In this document: piece by piece, positions 43,285-63,850 of the stretch
Layout: each line of letters begins with the position of its first letter
Position numbering within the stretch: position 1 is the first letter of the stretch
DNA from: Lumbricus terrestris
Lineage: Eukaryota > Annelida > Clitellata > Crassiclitellata > Lumbricidae
Length of the DNA stretch: 64,000 bases
NCBI GenBank assembly: GCA_949752735.1
Contig: OX457053.1
Location: 30,346,563 to 30,410,562 of the forward strand
Direction of reading: 5' to 3'
The notes under the pieces: generated by a model
What the model saw: the letters and a program-made list of their open reading frames with translations, nothing else
Told to the model about the DNA's origin: nothing
The model's database searches: none
Translations under genes and position numbers: made by a program

Positions 43285-43649
43285 GCCCACTGCCTTAAAC
43301 AGCCTTAAACGTAAACCAAGAATAAGCTCATTTGAAGGTCTTTTAAGTAAGGGTCCATGCATGCAAGGATTTGTGTCGGAGAGAAGAAAAGCATTTGTAC
43401 CGTGAGCAAACAGTTCAACATTGACTATTTTAGAGGTTTTTGATAAGTCATTGACACATGGATTAGGAAAAGCAGAGGCCCCCAAAATGGAACCATGCAC
43501 ACGGATTACCACAAGTATTATAGACCTATAGCAGGTTTAGTTCCAGATGATAGGTCATTCAAGCAAACACATCTTTCCTCAAGCTCTGTTCGTCTGTCTG
43601 TCCGTCTGTCTGTCTGTCTGTCTATCTATCTGTCTGTCTGTCTATCTGT

Positions 43650-43825
43650 CAGTGTTTTTTAACGTGTAGTTGTGCACAAAACGTGCAGTTGTAGAAGCAC
43701 TTCTGTACCGTTAAAACTAGCAAAAAGGTCATTATATCCTCCGATTGGAAGTAATTATTTACCGTGGGGGTGGGAAAGGAAAGAAGGGGTTGTACAGTTC
43801 TAAAAATTCTTTAAAAACAGCCCTG
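43650..43825 (+). mobile_element. hAT-type MITE, CAGGGCT...AACGTG family, 176 bp
   Basis: Starts CAGTGTTTTTTAACGTG, ends TTAAAAACAGCCCTG. It is inserted in a CTGT microsatellite; flanks CTATCTGT and CTGTCTGT are nearly the same but uninformative there. Confidence 0.8.
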
Positions 43826-44339
43826 CTGTCTGTCTGTCCGTCTGTGCGTCTCTCAGTCTCCGTTACTCTCTGTTTGTATATCTATCTGCGCATGCGTAGT
43901 GTGTGGAGTCAGCGTGCACGTATACATGTATATACGCGTATGTATGCGCGCAAGGTTGATACGCATCATCTGAGTGTATGTACAACTGTACACAAGTTTG
44001 AAAAGCCACTGCATATCATACAACAAATGACATTGTTTCATCGGATAAAGTCATCTTTAGACGGACTCCACCCGTCTTATCTAATTGATATGAAACTGCG
44101 TCGATCCTACAACTTCAGTTAACGAGCCAAGAGCAAGCCTTTTGACGCTCGCTCAACAGTTGCTCTACGGGCGTGGGCTTATCGTAGGCGCCTGCAATGT
44201 GCTCTAGAGGCCTACAGGCTGATACAGGCATACACTATAATTATTATCGTAGATAACGTATCATAATCCGCTTGTCTGGGTTAATATTAATCGGTTGATC
44301 GTTACACCGATCCATCGAGTCGTTAACCTTTATTCTCTT

Positions 44340-44498
44340 CATACGTACACATACATAAATTTATGCATGCATACATACAATGTCATACATATAAACATAC
44401 ATGAATATAAACACAATACATGTATGCATGCATACATACGTATACATGCATACATATATACATACACACATACATACAAACAAACATACATACATATA

Positions 44499-44536
<38 letters not shown>
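44340..44536. repeat. CATA and TA simple repeats
   Basis: CATACATA-type run (44340-44498) leading into a TA array (44499-44535). Confidence 0.9.
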
Positions 44537-44538
<2 letters not shown>

Positions 44539-44556
44539 GTATGTATACACGTACGT

Positions 44557-46788
44557 TAGGGTGGATTGAAAAAAAAATTATTTCCTTTTTAGAAGCTAGA
44601 CTATTAAAAATGTGCCAAATGTCCATAGTAACAATCCTGCCAAATGATATTATTTTCTGACAACTGCTTGATCGCCCATCGCCCAATTGAAATAATTGGC
44701 ATTGTAACCATTTAACCTTTATTGACCCAACGTTCCCAAAGTGGAACATATTTTGAAATAATTTGGAGGGATGGTAAAACCTACTGTAAGTCATCTAATA
44801 CATGTTCATTTACTCGTCCAAAGATGGGGGCATGTTTATTTACTTTTATTTCAAGTCTGGTGCAACTAAATAAAATCATTATTTTGATGCAATTTTGTCA
44901 AAAAACGATATTTATGCTAATAAACATTTAAAATTACTTTAAATTACAAATGCATGATAATTAATTGCTTTTATCGTCTATTTGGGTTGAATTGTGTCTA
45001 TTGTGCCTACTTATGGTCAAATATTTTGATGGTAGTGCCTTATGAGTGAGCGACGCAGTTGATTTTACACATGTTCCACTTTGGGAACGTTGGGTCACTC
45101 TCACTAGTTGTAGGGCCTATCAATATTTTTGCGTTATACTGAAATTTGCCCTGCTCGCTCCAAAATTTACATTGATAGTAATTGCAATTCCAATATGAGT
45201 ATGAATTCTATAATTAATACTAGTAGATGTATTAGTGCGCCTAATATTGTTATTATTAGGCCTATTTATTATTATTTTTATTACTGTGATTATAGTTTCT
45301 TTGGGGTTATGGCAGTTTGAACAGTGCGTTTGGCTCTCTGTGGCATGATTGTTTCAACGTAAATTTGAGTTCTGATTAACCCATGTTATTGCTCCGTTTT
45401 CCCCGCAGGGTGGGTTGTGTGGGGGCAGTGTATGGTGGGGATGAGATGGGTATTGGTGGGATGGGGCCGAGGCAAGATGCGGTGGGATCAAGGTGAAACA
45501 AATGTGAAACATTATCTTTGTTATGACGTTCATATGTTGAACCTTTTGCGGGGTGGGGCGGCATGGACGGGTGGGATATTGGGGTTGGGTATGCCTGACT
45601 TGGGGTGGAGGTGGGGTGTGGTCGAACTGTTGGGCATGGGTTGAAGTGAGCCGGATGGGGCGAAGTGGGAATAAGTGTTGGACGAAAAACAGAAATTTAC
45701 TCAGAGGAATGGGCTGTTTAAGAGGGGTGCGGAGTGGGGCGGGGTTGCGGTGTGGATGGGGCGGTGTGGGGCGGTATGGGGTGTGGTGAGGGCGGTTGGA
45801 ATATGGGATTGTAGTGCTGGATCAAATTGGGAAGAAAGGGTCAAAGTGAAAACAAGTGAATCATCATTTTTTATGAATTTCACATGTTGAGCATTTTACA
45901 GAATGGGGCGGGGCGTAGGGGTGGGAATGAGGTGGAGTTGGCCGAAATTGTGTGGAGGTGGGTTAGGGTTGGACGGTAGAGGTGTGGGGTTGAAGTGAAG
46001 CGGGTGCGTTCAAAGTGAGGAGGAGGGTTGACCGAGAAACCAAAAAATTACTTCAGACAGGTGGTCTGTGTGAGGGGCGAATTTGGGGAAGGTGGGATGG
46101 GGTGGCGGAGTTGGAACTGGGGACTGAAGTGGAGTTTTGGTGGGATGCGGTCGGTCAGGGTAATAGCGCGGTGGGAACGGTTTGAAAACAAATTGAAACA
46201 ATATTTTTCATAAATTTCATATCTTGAGCATTTTATGGGGTGTGTTGGGGTGGAAAGGTGGGGCTGGGTGAATGGGTGGGAATGGGGTGGGGTGGGTAAA
46301 AGTTAGGGTAGAGGTGGGGTACTAGCCTTTGTGAATCACAGCTTTTACAAAATTGTATATCTGCATCATTTGGATAAAGTCATATTTTTACATATGCATG
46401 ATGTTTTACTAGTCAAAGTGACCCAACGTTCCACTTTGGGAACATATGCATAATTCTTACATCAACTAAAAAATTTTGATTTTTTTCCCTGATTGCCTGT
46501 AATAATCAAGGCATCTGATTGCATTAAGATGACTATTGACTACCTTACCTAGACTGTGGACAGTGTAGAGTGTAGATCGACTCTGTAGAGTGTAGACACT
46601 AATCTACCTATATCGTCCTGATGTCGCCTAGTATAGCAAAATAAAAAGTCGCGATGGGCGATCAAAACATTATTCAGAAATTTTGTAATTTTTACACAGT
46701 GTTCTATTCATCTATTGGCACCTTTTGACATATCTAGCTAATTGAAATTCAGGAAAAAATTTTTTTTTGCCATTTTCACTCCACCCTA
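44557..46788. mobile_element. TIR transposon, TAGGGTGGA ends, 2,232 bp, non-coding
   Basis: Left TAGGGTGGATTGAAAAAAAA and right inverse CACTCCACCCTA bound the element, and the 8-mer ACGTACGT lies at 44549-44556 and 46789-46796. Because that 8-mer is palindromic and in simple-repeat surroundings, the duplication is less decisive than the others. The middle (45400-46340) is a GGGTGGGG-rich minisatellite, and ACCCAACGTTCC occurs as an inverted and direct motif at about 44725, 45080 and 46430. No transposase frame. Confidence 0.75.
45405..46330 (+). repeat. G-rich minisatellite
   Basis: The plus strand is densely packed with GGGTGGGG-type runs (three to five G separated by T, A or C), with AT-rich spacers resembling GAAACAAATGTGAAACATTA recurring about every 300-400 bases (45494, 45845, 46190). 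Four-G-run clusters could fold as quadruplexes. Frames through it are Gly/Trp-rich artefacts. Confidence 0.8.
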
Positions 46789-46831
46789 ACGTACGTATAA
46801 TCTATACGTGTGCATTATGTACATATTGTAC

Positions 46832-47042
46832 ATTGTGGAGCGCGGTGGTGTGGTGCGTATGTTCGTTTCTTTGCAGCCGGAGGATTGAAGGTTCGAATCC
46901 ATCGCAAGTCGCTGGGTATGCATTGGGCAAGTTGTTCACTCGCAATTGCTCAACGCTTCAGCGTGAAACTCCGATGCAGTGTTCGTGCTGTAGTCGGGAG
47001 CGCCTCTGAGTAGTGAGCTTGAGGGGGCGCTATAACAAGTGC
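46832..47042 (+). mobile_element. tRNA-derived SINE, full length
   Basis: GCGGTGGTGTGGTGCGTATG head, GGTTCGAATCC B box, GCAAGTTGTTCACTCGCAAT body, GTCGGGAGCGCCTCTGAGTA and GAGGGGGCGCTATAACAAGT tail. It begins 36 bases after the previous transposon. Confidence 0.85.
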
Positions 47043-47044
47043 AC

Positions 47045-47355
47045 ATACATACGTATATATGCATGCCTGTATATGTATATATGTATGTATTAATGTACAT
47101 GTGTATGTGCGTACATTATATGTATCTGCGAATGTATGTATGTTTGTATGTATGTTTGTTTGTATGTTTGTATGTATGTTTGTATGTATGTTTGTTTGTA
47201 TGTTTGTATGTATGTTTGTTTGTATACGTATGTATGTGTATGTATGTATGTATGTATGTATGTATGTATGTATGTATGTATGTATGTATGTATGTATGTA
47301 TGTATGTATGTATGTATGTATGTATGCATGTATGTAATATGTATGTATGTATGTA
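47045..47355. repeat. GTAT/GTTT tetranucleotide array
   Basis: Long TATG/TTTG array directly after the SINE tail; it continues beyond the palindromic element at 48524. Poly-Tyr/Val frames are artefacts. Confidence 0.95.
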
Positions 47356-48523
47356 CAGGGTGCGCCAAAAAAAGACCCCCCCCCTAGGTTTTTTGCTAAT
47401 ATTTTGACCAAAAGTAAGAATTTCGAAATGAAATTTTACAGGCTTATAGACAATTCATATTTACACATGATGGCCAGATTTCATCAAATATTTTGAACGG
47501 AACAAAAGTTACATCATTTTTAGTGAGGTCACCCCCCGTTTTTTGACGATACAAAAACGCGACGCAACAAAAATTAGGTTTTTTGCCAATATCTTGGCCA
47601 AAAGTTCGAAATTCGAAATGAAATTTTACAGGCTTAAAGACAATTCATATCTGCACATGGTGGTCAGATTTCATCAAAATATTGCAAACAGGACAAAAGT
47701 TATACCACTTTTAGTGAGGCCACCCACCGTTATTTGACGATTCAAAAACGAAACACAACAACAAGTAACAAAAAAGCGATTTTATTAAGTCTCATCTCAA
47801 ATAATTGTTGTCAAATGAACTTGGTAGTGCTTCACAACTTGTGTTCAATGTGCCTAACACCAGTTCCAAAACTTCTTTTGAGTCTCTTTGCAAAGTTCTT
47901 GATGGACCTGTTGATTAATCTGACAGATCCCTTATTTACCAATTTGATTGTCATCTTGCTAAGTGACTTCTCAGTGGCGCGCAGCTACGCTGGTGCCCTG
48001 TTTCCTTTTTAAATAGTAACAATAATGATCATTTGGCAATATCAAGGCTATTTGATAACAATTATTTGAGATGAGAAAAAAAATCGTGTTTTTGTTACTT
48101 TTTTGTTGCGTTTCGTTTATGAATCGTCAAAAAACGGTGGGTGACCTCCCTTAAAGTGGTATAACGTTTGTTCTGTTTGAAATATTTTGATAGAATCTGA
48201 CCACCATGTGCAGATATGAATTATCTTTAAGCATGTAAAATTTCATTTCGATATTCTTACTTTTGGCCAAGATATTGGCCAGAATAATTAGATTGGTTTT
48301 CTGTTACTTTTTGTTGCGTCGCGTTTTTTGAATCGTCAAAAAACGTTTGGTGACTTCACTAAAAGTGGTGTAACGTTTGTCGCGTTTGAAATATTTTGAT
48401 GATATCTGGCAATTATGTGTAAATATGAATTGTCTATAAGCCTGTATAATTTCATTCCGAAATTCTTACTTTTGGCAAAAATATTGGCAAAAAACCTAGG
48501 GGGTCTTTTTTTGGCGCACCCTG
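47356..48523. mobile_element. Palindromic mariner-like element, 1,168 bp, TA flanks
   Basis: Ends CAGGGTGCGCCAAAAAAAG and CTTTTTTTGGCGCACCCTG with TA on both sides. Each arm is about 400 bp and consists of two tandem copies of the same module (ATCTTGGCCAAAAG, TTTTACAGGCTTA, GTTTTTTGACGAT), and the two arms are inverse. The minus strand between the arms (about 47834-47940) encodes INRSIKNFAKRLKRSFGTGV then RHIEHKL, the C-terminal end of a mariner-type transposase like that at 49519. Confidence 0.85.
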
Positions 48524-48540
48524 TATGTATGTATGTATGT

Positions 48541-48718
48541 CAGGGCTTAAAGTGTGCCTGGACGGTCATGGACGGCGTCCATGCACTTATTTTAAAATCT
48601 GAACGCCGTCCTGCCACTTATTGGCCAGCACTGACTGGAAAGGTAAGGGGCGTCCAGGCACTTCTTTTGGAAAGGTAAGGGGCGTCCAGGCACTTATTTT
48701 CCCACACTTTTAGCACTG
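48541..48718. mobile_element. TIR element, CAGGGCTTAAAGTGTG ends, 178 bp
   Basis: Left CAGGGCTTAAAGTGTG pairs with right CACACTTTTAGCACTG. The interior has a direct repeat containing AAAGGTAAGGGGCGTCCAGG. It is placed in a GTAT microsatellite, so target duplication cannot be judged. Confidence 0.65.
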
Positions 48719-49237
48719 AATTGTAGGCCTATGTATGTACGTACGTACGTACGTGCGTACGTACGTATGTATGCATGTATGCATGTATGCATGTATTCAT
48801 GCATGCATGCATGTATGAACGCATGCTTGTGAATATCTGTGCGGAAATGGTGACATTTTATTACCTCTCGACATCTCTTTTGAAATTCTCCAGAAATGAG
48901 GTTAGATCATCATGGGTCATGTTTTCCAATAATTAATAACACGTAGCAGAGACCAACAGAGCTTCACTTGTCGTGATCTATTTACAACATTATTGCTATT
49001 TTCTATATGCTATATAACGTATTCTGTTGTTATCGTATACACCAGTTGGTTATTTATGATGAGCAATGCGACGTTTGAATATGATGTCTTGTTATATTTA
49101 TGATGACGATGATGTCTGATGTCAACTTCACTCGTCTGCATCTATGGTCTAGGCCTACATGACGCAAATTTCATAACAATTATTATAAAGAGTCATCATT
49201 TGAAATTTCATATTGACAAGAGGAAGGCCTAGATATA

Positions 49238-49640
49238 CAGGGTGGGCCATAAAAAGTGACCCCCAGGTTTTTTGCCTATATCTTGACCAGAAGTAAGAAT
49301 TTCGTGATGAAATTTTACAGTCTTAAAGACAATTCATATTTACACAATGATGACCAGATTTCATGAAAATATTTCAAACACAACAAAAGTTACACCGCTT
49401 TCAGTGAGTCCACCCACCGTTTTTTGACGATTAAAAAACGTAACGCAAAAAAAGTGACAAAAATGATTTTATAAAGTCACATCTCAAATAACTGCTGTGA
49501 AATGAACTAGTTGGTGCTTCACAACTTGTGTTCAATGTGCCCACCACCAGTGCCAAAACTTCTTTTGAGTCTTTTTGCAAAGTTCTTGATGGCCCTGTTG
49601 ATGCGTTCCAAAGGCAAATCTCCCCGTGCACGCTCAGCCG
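49238..49640 (-). mobile_element. Mariner-like transposon 3' end
   Basis: TIR CAGGGTGGGCCATAAAAAGTG next to TA at 49236, followed by the same arm module as the palindrome, then the end of the transposase gene. The other end is missing. Confidence 0.75.
49519..49635 (-). pseudogene. Mariner-type transposase C-terminal remnant
   Basis: Reads ARGDLPLERINRAIKNFAKR then LKRSFGTGGGHIEHKL and a stop. The pattern INRAIxNFxKRLxxC...GGHxEHx is the C-terminal end of Tc1/mariner-like transposases of the type found in arthropods and other invertebrates. The sequence before it in the same frame does not continue the family, so only the last 36 codons or so remain. Confidence 0.7.
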
Positions 49641-49893
49641 GAAAAGATGAACGAAGGGAGCCTCGACGATGAACATTCATGGTAGAACAGCAAAGTACAT
49701 GTATGGAGGGGGGGCTGTATATCATTGCTATATATAAAAATAATATTGATCTTGTGCTGAAACCTGAAGGCCATAACTGGGTGAGTAACCGTTTGTATAC
49801 CCATATATGTGTAGGCCTATATGTGTTAATATGAGTGTGCCTGCGCATTTTTGCGTATAATATTATACATAGGCCTAACTACGCATGGGGTGC

Positions 49894-49987
49894 CCGACTC
49901 GCGGTGGTGTACTGTGTAGTGGTTGGTTCGGTGCCCTGAGCCGAGGGTGGCTGGGTCCTGGTTCGAATCCACCTCAAGCGGCCGTGT
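49894..49987 (+). mobile_element. tRNA-derived SINE head only
   Basis: CTCGCGGTGGTGTACTGTGT head and GGTTCGAATCCACCTCAAGC B box, then unrelated sequence. A 3'-truncated or recombined copy. Confidence 0.65.
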
Positions 49988-50196
49988 ATAATTTTCTCTG
50001 TTACAAAGCAGTATAATTTGATACAGGCCTAAACCGGGAAGTAGGCCTATAGCCAGCTGCCATGCAGTCGTGTAATATGTGAATTTTAGAATTCGTCTTT
50101 GCCGGTTCAAGAGCGGGAAATGAACACCTCGCTGCGTATGGAAAACGAGACCATGGCTCTTTTATCATCGTTTTCCGTCTGACTGTTATGTGTAAC

Positions 50197-50747
50197 GATC
50201 CAAAGAAAGTTCCCTAAGTTCCCTGAGTAGGAAAACCAAAGGATTGGTAGCGATCCAAAGAAAGTTTCCTAAGTTCCCTGAGTAGGAAAACCAAAGGATT
50301 GGTAGCGATCCAACGAAAGTTTCCTAAGTTCCCTGAGTAGGAAAACCAAGGGATTGGTAGCGATCCAAAGAAAGTTTCCTAAGTTCCCTGAGTAGGAAAA
50401 CCAAAGGATTGGTAGCGATCCAAAGAAAGTTTCCTAAGTTCCCTGAGTAGGAAAACCAAAGGATTGGTAGCGATCCAAAGAAAGTTTCCTAAGTTCCCTG
50501 AGTAGGAAAACCAAAGGATTGGTAGCGATCCAAAGAAAGCTCGCTAAGTTCCATGAGTAAGAAAACCAAGGGATTGGTAACGATCCAAAGAAAGTTCCCT
50601 AAGTTTCCTGGATAAGAAAACCAAAGGATTGGTAACGATCCAAAGAAAGTTCCCTAAGTTTTCTGGGTAGGAAAACCAAGGGATTGGTAGCGATCCAAAG
50701 AAAGTTCCCTAAGTTTTCTGGGTAGGAAAACCAAGGGATTGGTAACG
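50197..50747. repeat. 55-bp minisatellite, 10 copies
   Basis: Units of 54-55 bp starting CGATCCAAAGAAAG, containing CCTAAGTTCCCTGAGTAGG and ending GGATTGGTAG. The central copies are almost identical; the last three have TTTTCTGGGTAGG variants, so homogenisation has acted mainly in the middle. Confidence 0.95.
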
Positions 50748-51519
50748 ACTATAATTATACATAGAAATTACTAATTACATTACATTACATTACATAAGCC
50801 TATACCGTAAATTCCGTAATTATATAATTAGAAGACGCGCAGAGCTTCACCGCAGGAAGAAAATCTCAGGTATATACACCGATAGGCCTATATATGTTTA
50901 TATATATATAGCCTAAGCCAATTATATGCACATAAGTAGGTATGAAGTAGCCCAACGTCAGTTAGAAACGAGGTTGGTCGCTTTTGTAAGACACGATAAG
51001 AAACCGGTCTCATCAGAGATAAAAGAAAAGTCTTCATCTGCCTCGAGGTCAGATAGATGAGACGAGTCGTCCTTTACAAGCCAATAAGAAGCCCACCATG
51101 TTTAGGCCTGAGCTTCTAAGCATCGCTACTGGCCAGAAGTTGCCCAGCAACCGTGGACTACAGTTACTCTCAGCCAATGAGAACTCGTTATAGGCTTGAG
51201 CCTAGCCTAAAGTTGTTAGTCTAGCATAGGCGATCGAACCTCATCGTCGTAAATCGATCTCTTCGCTGATCAATTTGAAACTCGTCCAGATCGATAAGAG
51301 GAACTTAAGGCGACGGAGAAGATTCTGGCGTCACTTTTGGCGTCTCAATAATAATTGAAGATTAAGAATAATTGAAGTGGCTAAATAATTAGATATCGAG
51401 TGAAACGAAAGGAAATCTAATGACAAGGTGAGTTCGGAATGTTCTACAAGATGATCATCACTTAAAAGAAAAAGTTTGACCGTTGTTTGGTTTGATGTAT
51501 CAGCATGACATTGTATATC

Positions 51520-51559
51520 TTAATAATAATAATAATAATATTAATAACAATAATAATAA

Positions 51560-51590
<31 letters not shown>

Positions 51591-51690
51591 TAACAACAAC
51601 AACAACAACAATAATAATAATAATAATATTAATATTTAAAAAAATAATAATATTAATAATAATAATAAAATAATAATAATAATAGCCTAA
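51520..51690. repeat. AAT/AAC trinucleotide arrays
   Basis: Interrupted AAT and CAA units, followed at 51704 by TTTATTCGTCAA, as at 26490. Confidence 0.9.
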
Positions 51691-51967
51691 TAATAATTTC
51701 CTTTATTCGTCAATCCGATTGACAGACCGCAAACGGTTACCGTGTATACAGTCAAGCAAATGAAACAATTCAAAAGAACACGGAATAAATGAATCTTAAC
51801 TACTAACAGAACAGACAACCTGCAATAATCGGTGCTATAATATAATAATATTATAGCCAACGCATGTAAACAGAAAAAGTCTGTATCCTACGGAGGCTTC
51901 GGGATTCGATCTTGGTTCCACTCGCTCTTCATGCCAGCGTGCCATCCAATGTGCTTCTCCTTTCAAT

Positions 51968-52229
51968 CAGTGGCGTAGACAAGGGGGGTTTCGGGGTTAA
52001 AACCCCCATTGGCGTAGGAAAAAAGGTTTTTTAAAGGTTATTTATCCACTTAAATAAGAAAAACAAAACAATTGCTTGTAGTAACAATTGTTTTTCTTAT
52101 ACTTTATTCCCGTTGTTACTTTATTCCCTTTTAATTTACTGTAATACTGTTGGGTTGGTTTCAGAAAGGGCATCCGGCCAGGCAAAAAAAACACAAAAAA
52201 ACTATGAAAAATTCCTATCTACGCTACTG
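51968..52229. mobile_element. TIR element, CAGTGGCGTAGAC ends, 262 bp
   Basis: Left CAGTGGCGTAGACAAGG and right TATCTACGCTACTG are TIRs. The interior (ATTTATCCACTTAAATAAGA, AGAAAGGGCATCCGGCCAGG) is the inverse of the interior of the element at 59934, so both belong to one subfamily. No clean target duplication. Confidence 0.75.
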
Positions 52230-54348
52230 GTTAAAGATGCTGTAATTAATTATAATTTATTTAAGCGATGGGGAATTTCCCTTTGGTTGCGAGAAATCCT
52301 TCCCAACTTTTTGCGATCGTCATGATTCGGACGGCTGACTGCAAGTCACAAAAATGTCTGAATAGTTTACCTGTTGCATGTCTGACGTTCGCCGCCCATA
52401 CGTTCATCGATGATGACTTGAGTCATCCCTAGCTCGCTTGCACACCCACCTCTTTCATTCAACAACTCTTAATTTACTTCCCACGCCTTGAGAGCATCAT
52501 TCATGAAGAAATACGTGCCAGAATGTTTTTATAATCAAGGTCAAACAGTGCGATTGCGCTTCGAAAACGAGATTCCGTTTAACGTGTATAAACCTATATA
52601 ACCTACAGGTCTTTCAGCCTCTGTCGTCTGTCTTGGTCATGGTCTCTTTCTGTCTTTGGTTTCTTTATTCGCACGCGTGTTTTTCCTTAGGTTGCTCTGT
52701 TTGCCTAATCGTAGACTCGAGATTATCATACAAATTAAACTCGGCGCACCAGATTATATGATAACCGTGCACAAGCACTGCGATAAGTTAGACGGTTTGT
52801 CCAGTTTTAGCATAGAAACTTAGGGCGAGATGGAGTAAGCCTATGGGGTCAGAGTTGTAGACCTATTATGCTATCCCAAATTGAGTTTAAGGTTAACTTT
52901 GACCTTACTACTCTTGCGGTGAGAGCAGAAAGTCATTCAACAGGTATTTACATTGTATGTCGCCTACTTTTTCTAAGCTATAGGCCTATAGCCTATCTTG
53001 TCGATTGTATAATAGACTAGTTAATTAAGCTACTTTAGATGCAATCAAAAATAGTCATAGTTAAATTATTTCAACGCAAAGTAGGTCATCGTTAGAAATC
53101 CTAGTAACATTTCGAGTGGTCGTTTGCCTCCCCAAAGTTCCCTCCAATCTCAACTGAGATTAGTCAATTATTTTTTTTTATCTCGATTCAGATCCTAAAC
53201 CGATTTTCGTTTCGTTTCTGATTTGATTTGGTTGCTGCAGATTATAAGTTAATTAGGATGACTTAACAGGGGAAGGGTTAGAGGTATATATAGCCTAGTT
53301 GAAGAAATCGGCATTGCGAATACGTTTTGTAGGCTAATCCTATCGATATAGATAGGCAACCTATTAACCAATTTCGAGTGTCGGCTGTGGCGACGCCAAG
53401 TATACACAATTTCCGCAGATCGCGCCATGGTTATGACAATTATACAGCAGGTCGAAGAAGCTAAATCTAAAGAAGATATTAAAAATTCCAAAGAATTTTT
53501 GGTAGGTCATGCGACAAATCAAGAGCAAAATAGACAGTAGGCCTATGTAAAATGACTTGCGGCGAACTATGGTCGCGCCGCCATTGAGTGTGGGTCCCTG
53601 TCGCAATTTAACTTTGACAATTATAGCCTAATGCAAGCACTGATTGCATCGTAATGAAACAAGATTTGTTGAATTATGTTTCTGGCTGTTTTTTTTCTTC
53701 TAGAAACCGACTGGGATTTGCCACGATGATGTTGGGTTTTTACGTTGTGTATTCTTCTTGACAAACATTGAACGCTTACAAAGAAGACGTCATTCACACT
53801 CACAGTTCATACAGGAGAGTTTGGAACGACAACGACAGAATTGTCTGAGACCTTTACTCATGTGAGATCTGTACGCCAATAGCTCTGAGGTGCTACACGC
53901 AAAAGCAATAATCAAAAGCCGAAGTTAGTAACGGATTGATAGCAGAAGTTCTGACTGGATTCATTGAAATTAACCTACAGGAGAACGAATTGTTCTTTTT
54001 GTGTGTAGATATATGTCGTAAACACAGTGGATTTCTTTCGCTAAAATCTTGGAGCAACTTATTTTTTAATCAACATCAGCGGCCCGACTGTTGTCGTTGA
54101 TTGGTGAAACTTTTTGACGGAAGTAATTGTTGTTCCTGTGTTTCCTGACGAACCAGTATTCCGCTTGACTTCTCGAAGAAGAAAGAAACTGTTCCAAGTA
54201 GATTTCTTGGCGAAGACAGTTTCATTTTGACGAATTAATTTGACAGTAGTCATAGTTCCACGCAAAATCATCGACGCAGAAAAGTGGTTGTTTATATAGT
54301 CTTGCGACAACCGTACATCAACCGTTTCTCTCTCTCTCTCTTCCGATC
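52230..54348. other. Gene 2 upstream region
   Basis: No repeat or upstream gene recognised. The last 45 bases before the ATG are a CTCTCT-rich stretch (54326-54341), probable 5' UTR. I see no convincing TATA box; the transcription start cannot be placed. Confidence 0.45.
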
Positions 54349-62833
<8,485 letters not shown>

Positions 62834-63807
62834 ACCTCTGGCGGACAACATGAGGGACTACACCACCGCGCATGCGCCGCGCCACGCTGTCCCTTCGCCT
62901 GACTGGACGACAGACTATCCGTAAGGGACGGATGAATTGATGAACCACAGATGACCTCATCTTGTGAGTCCGTCGTCATGGTGACGCGAAGCGAAGAAAA
63001 ATGGCGGACGATGAGTGTCTGACTGTTTAGAGTCACCACGTGACGAACACACGTGACGAATTACAGAGTGGACATTGGACAAGCTATATAGGTAATGACA
63101 TTATCTCTATTCAGCGCCGGTGAGATTCTGATGCTCTATTTATAAGGCGCTTTGTGAATTCGCGTCTATAGGATGTGTGTACGCATGTCAACGCCCGGTA
63201 TTATATGCTGCATAACACTGATGGTTGCACGTGATGTCATCCATGCTGACATGTGATAACATTATGTGGTAACATGTTGCGATAACATTGAATAACATCA
63301 ATGGTGATTTGTAATCCATGTTGACATGTGCTAACATTATGTGGTAACATGTTCTGATAACATTGAATAACATCAATGGTGACTTGTCATAGGCCTACAT
63401 GTATATAATTTAGGTACAGCTGGTCGTGGTAAGACATAGAAGACGACAAAGATGGTGACACGTGATAGCATAGATCGTGACACTGTGATGGCATAAATGT
63501 GATAAAAAAAAGTGACACGTGACGGATATTCTGCATTCAATCAACCATCTTTGTTTTCCGTGTTTCTCGTATAAGTCGTTCGACGATCAATTTAGAGACA
63601 ACAATCTGACGCATATTATGTCAAGTACATCGCTTGTACTTTGTATATATTTATGAGGACGATAGACTTTGAAAGTTTATAGCTTGTAATATCTGCGCAA
63701 ATGTTCTTTCCACGCTGACAGTTTTATGACGCAATATCAACCGCTGGGATAGCTTAGAAGAAAAAGAAGAACAAGAATGAGAGGAAGAATGTGTGCATGC
63801 ACATGGG
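62834..63807. other. Gene 2 3' UTR and downstream region
   Basis: Imperfect tandem units of about 90 bp with AACATTATGTGGTAACATGTT lie at 63225-63385. No polyadenylation signal can be assigned with confidence and no further gene is seen. Confidence 0.5.
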
Positions 63808-63850
63808 CATTTATATAGCGCCTCATATGAACCGCAGAAAAGCGAGGAAG
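63808..63850 (-). mobile_element. SINE tail fragment
   Basis: GGCATTTATATAGCGCCTCA, the common SINE tail in reverse. The window ends 150 bases later with no further feature. Confidence 0.5.

Noticed and set aside
45417..46213. Gly/Trp-rich short proteins
   Set aside because: Translations of the G-rich minisatellite inside the TAGGGTGGA element.
47734..48012. 92-residue plus-strand frame
   Set aside because: It is the antisense of the transposase remnant in the palindromic mariner-like element.
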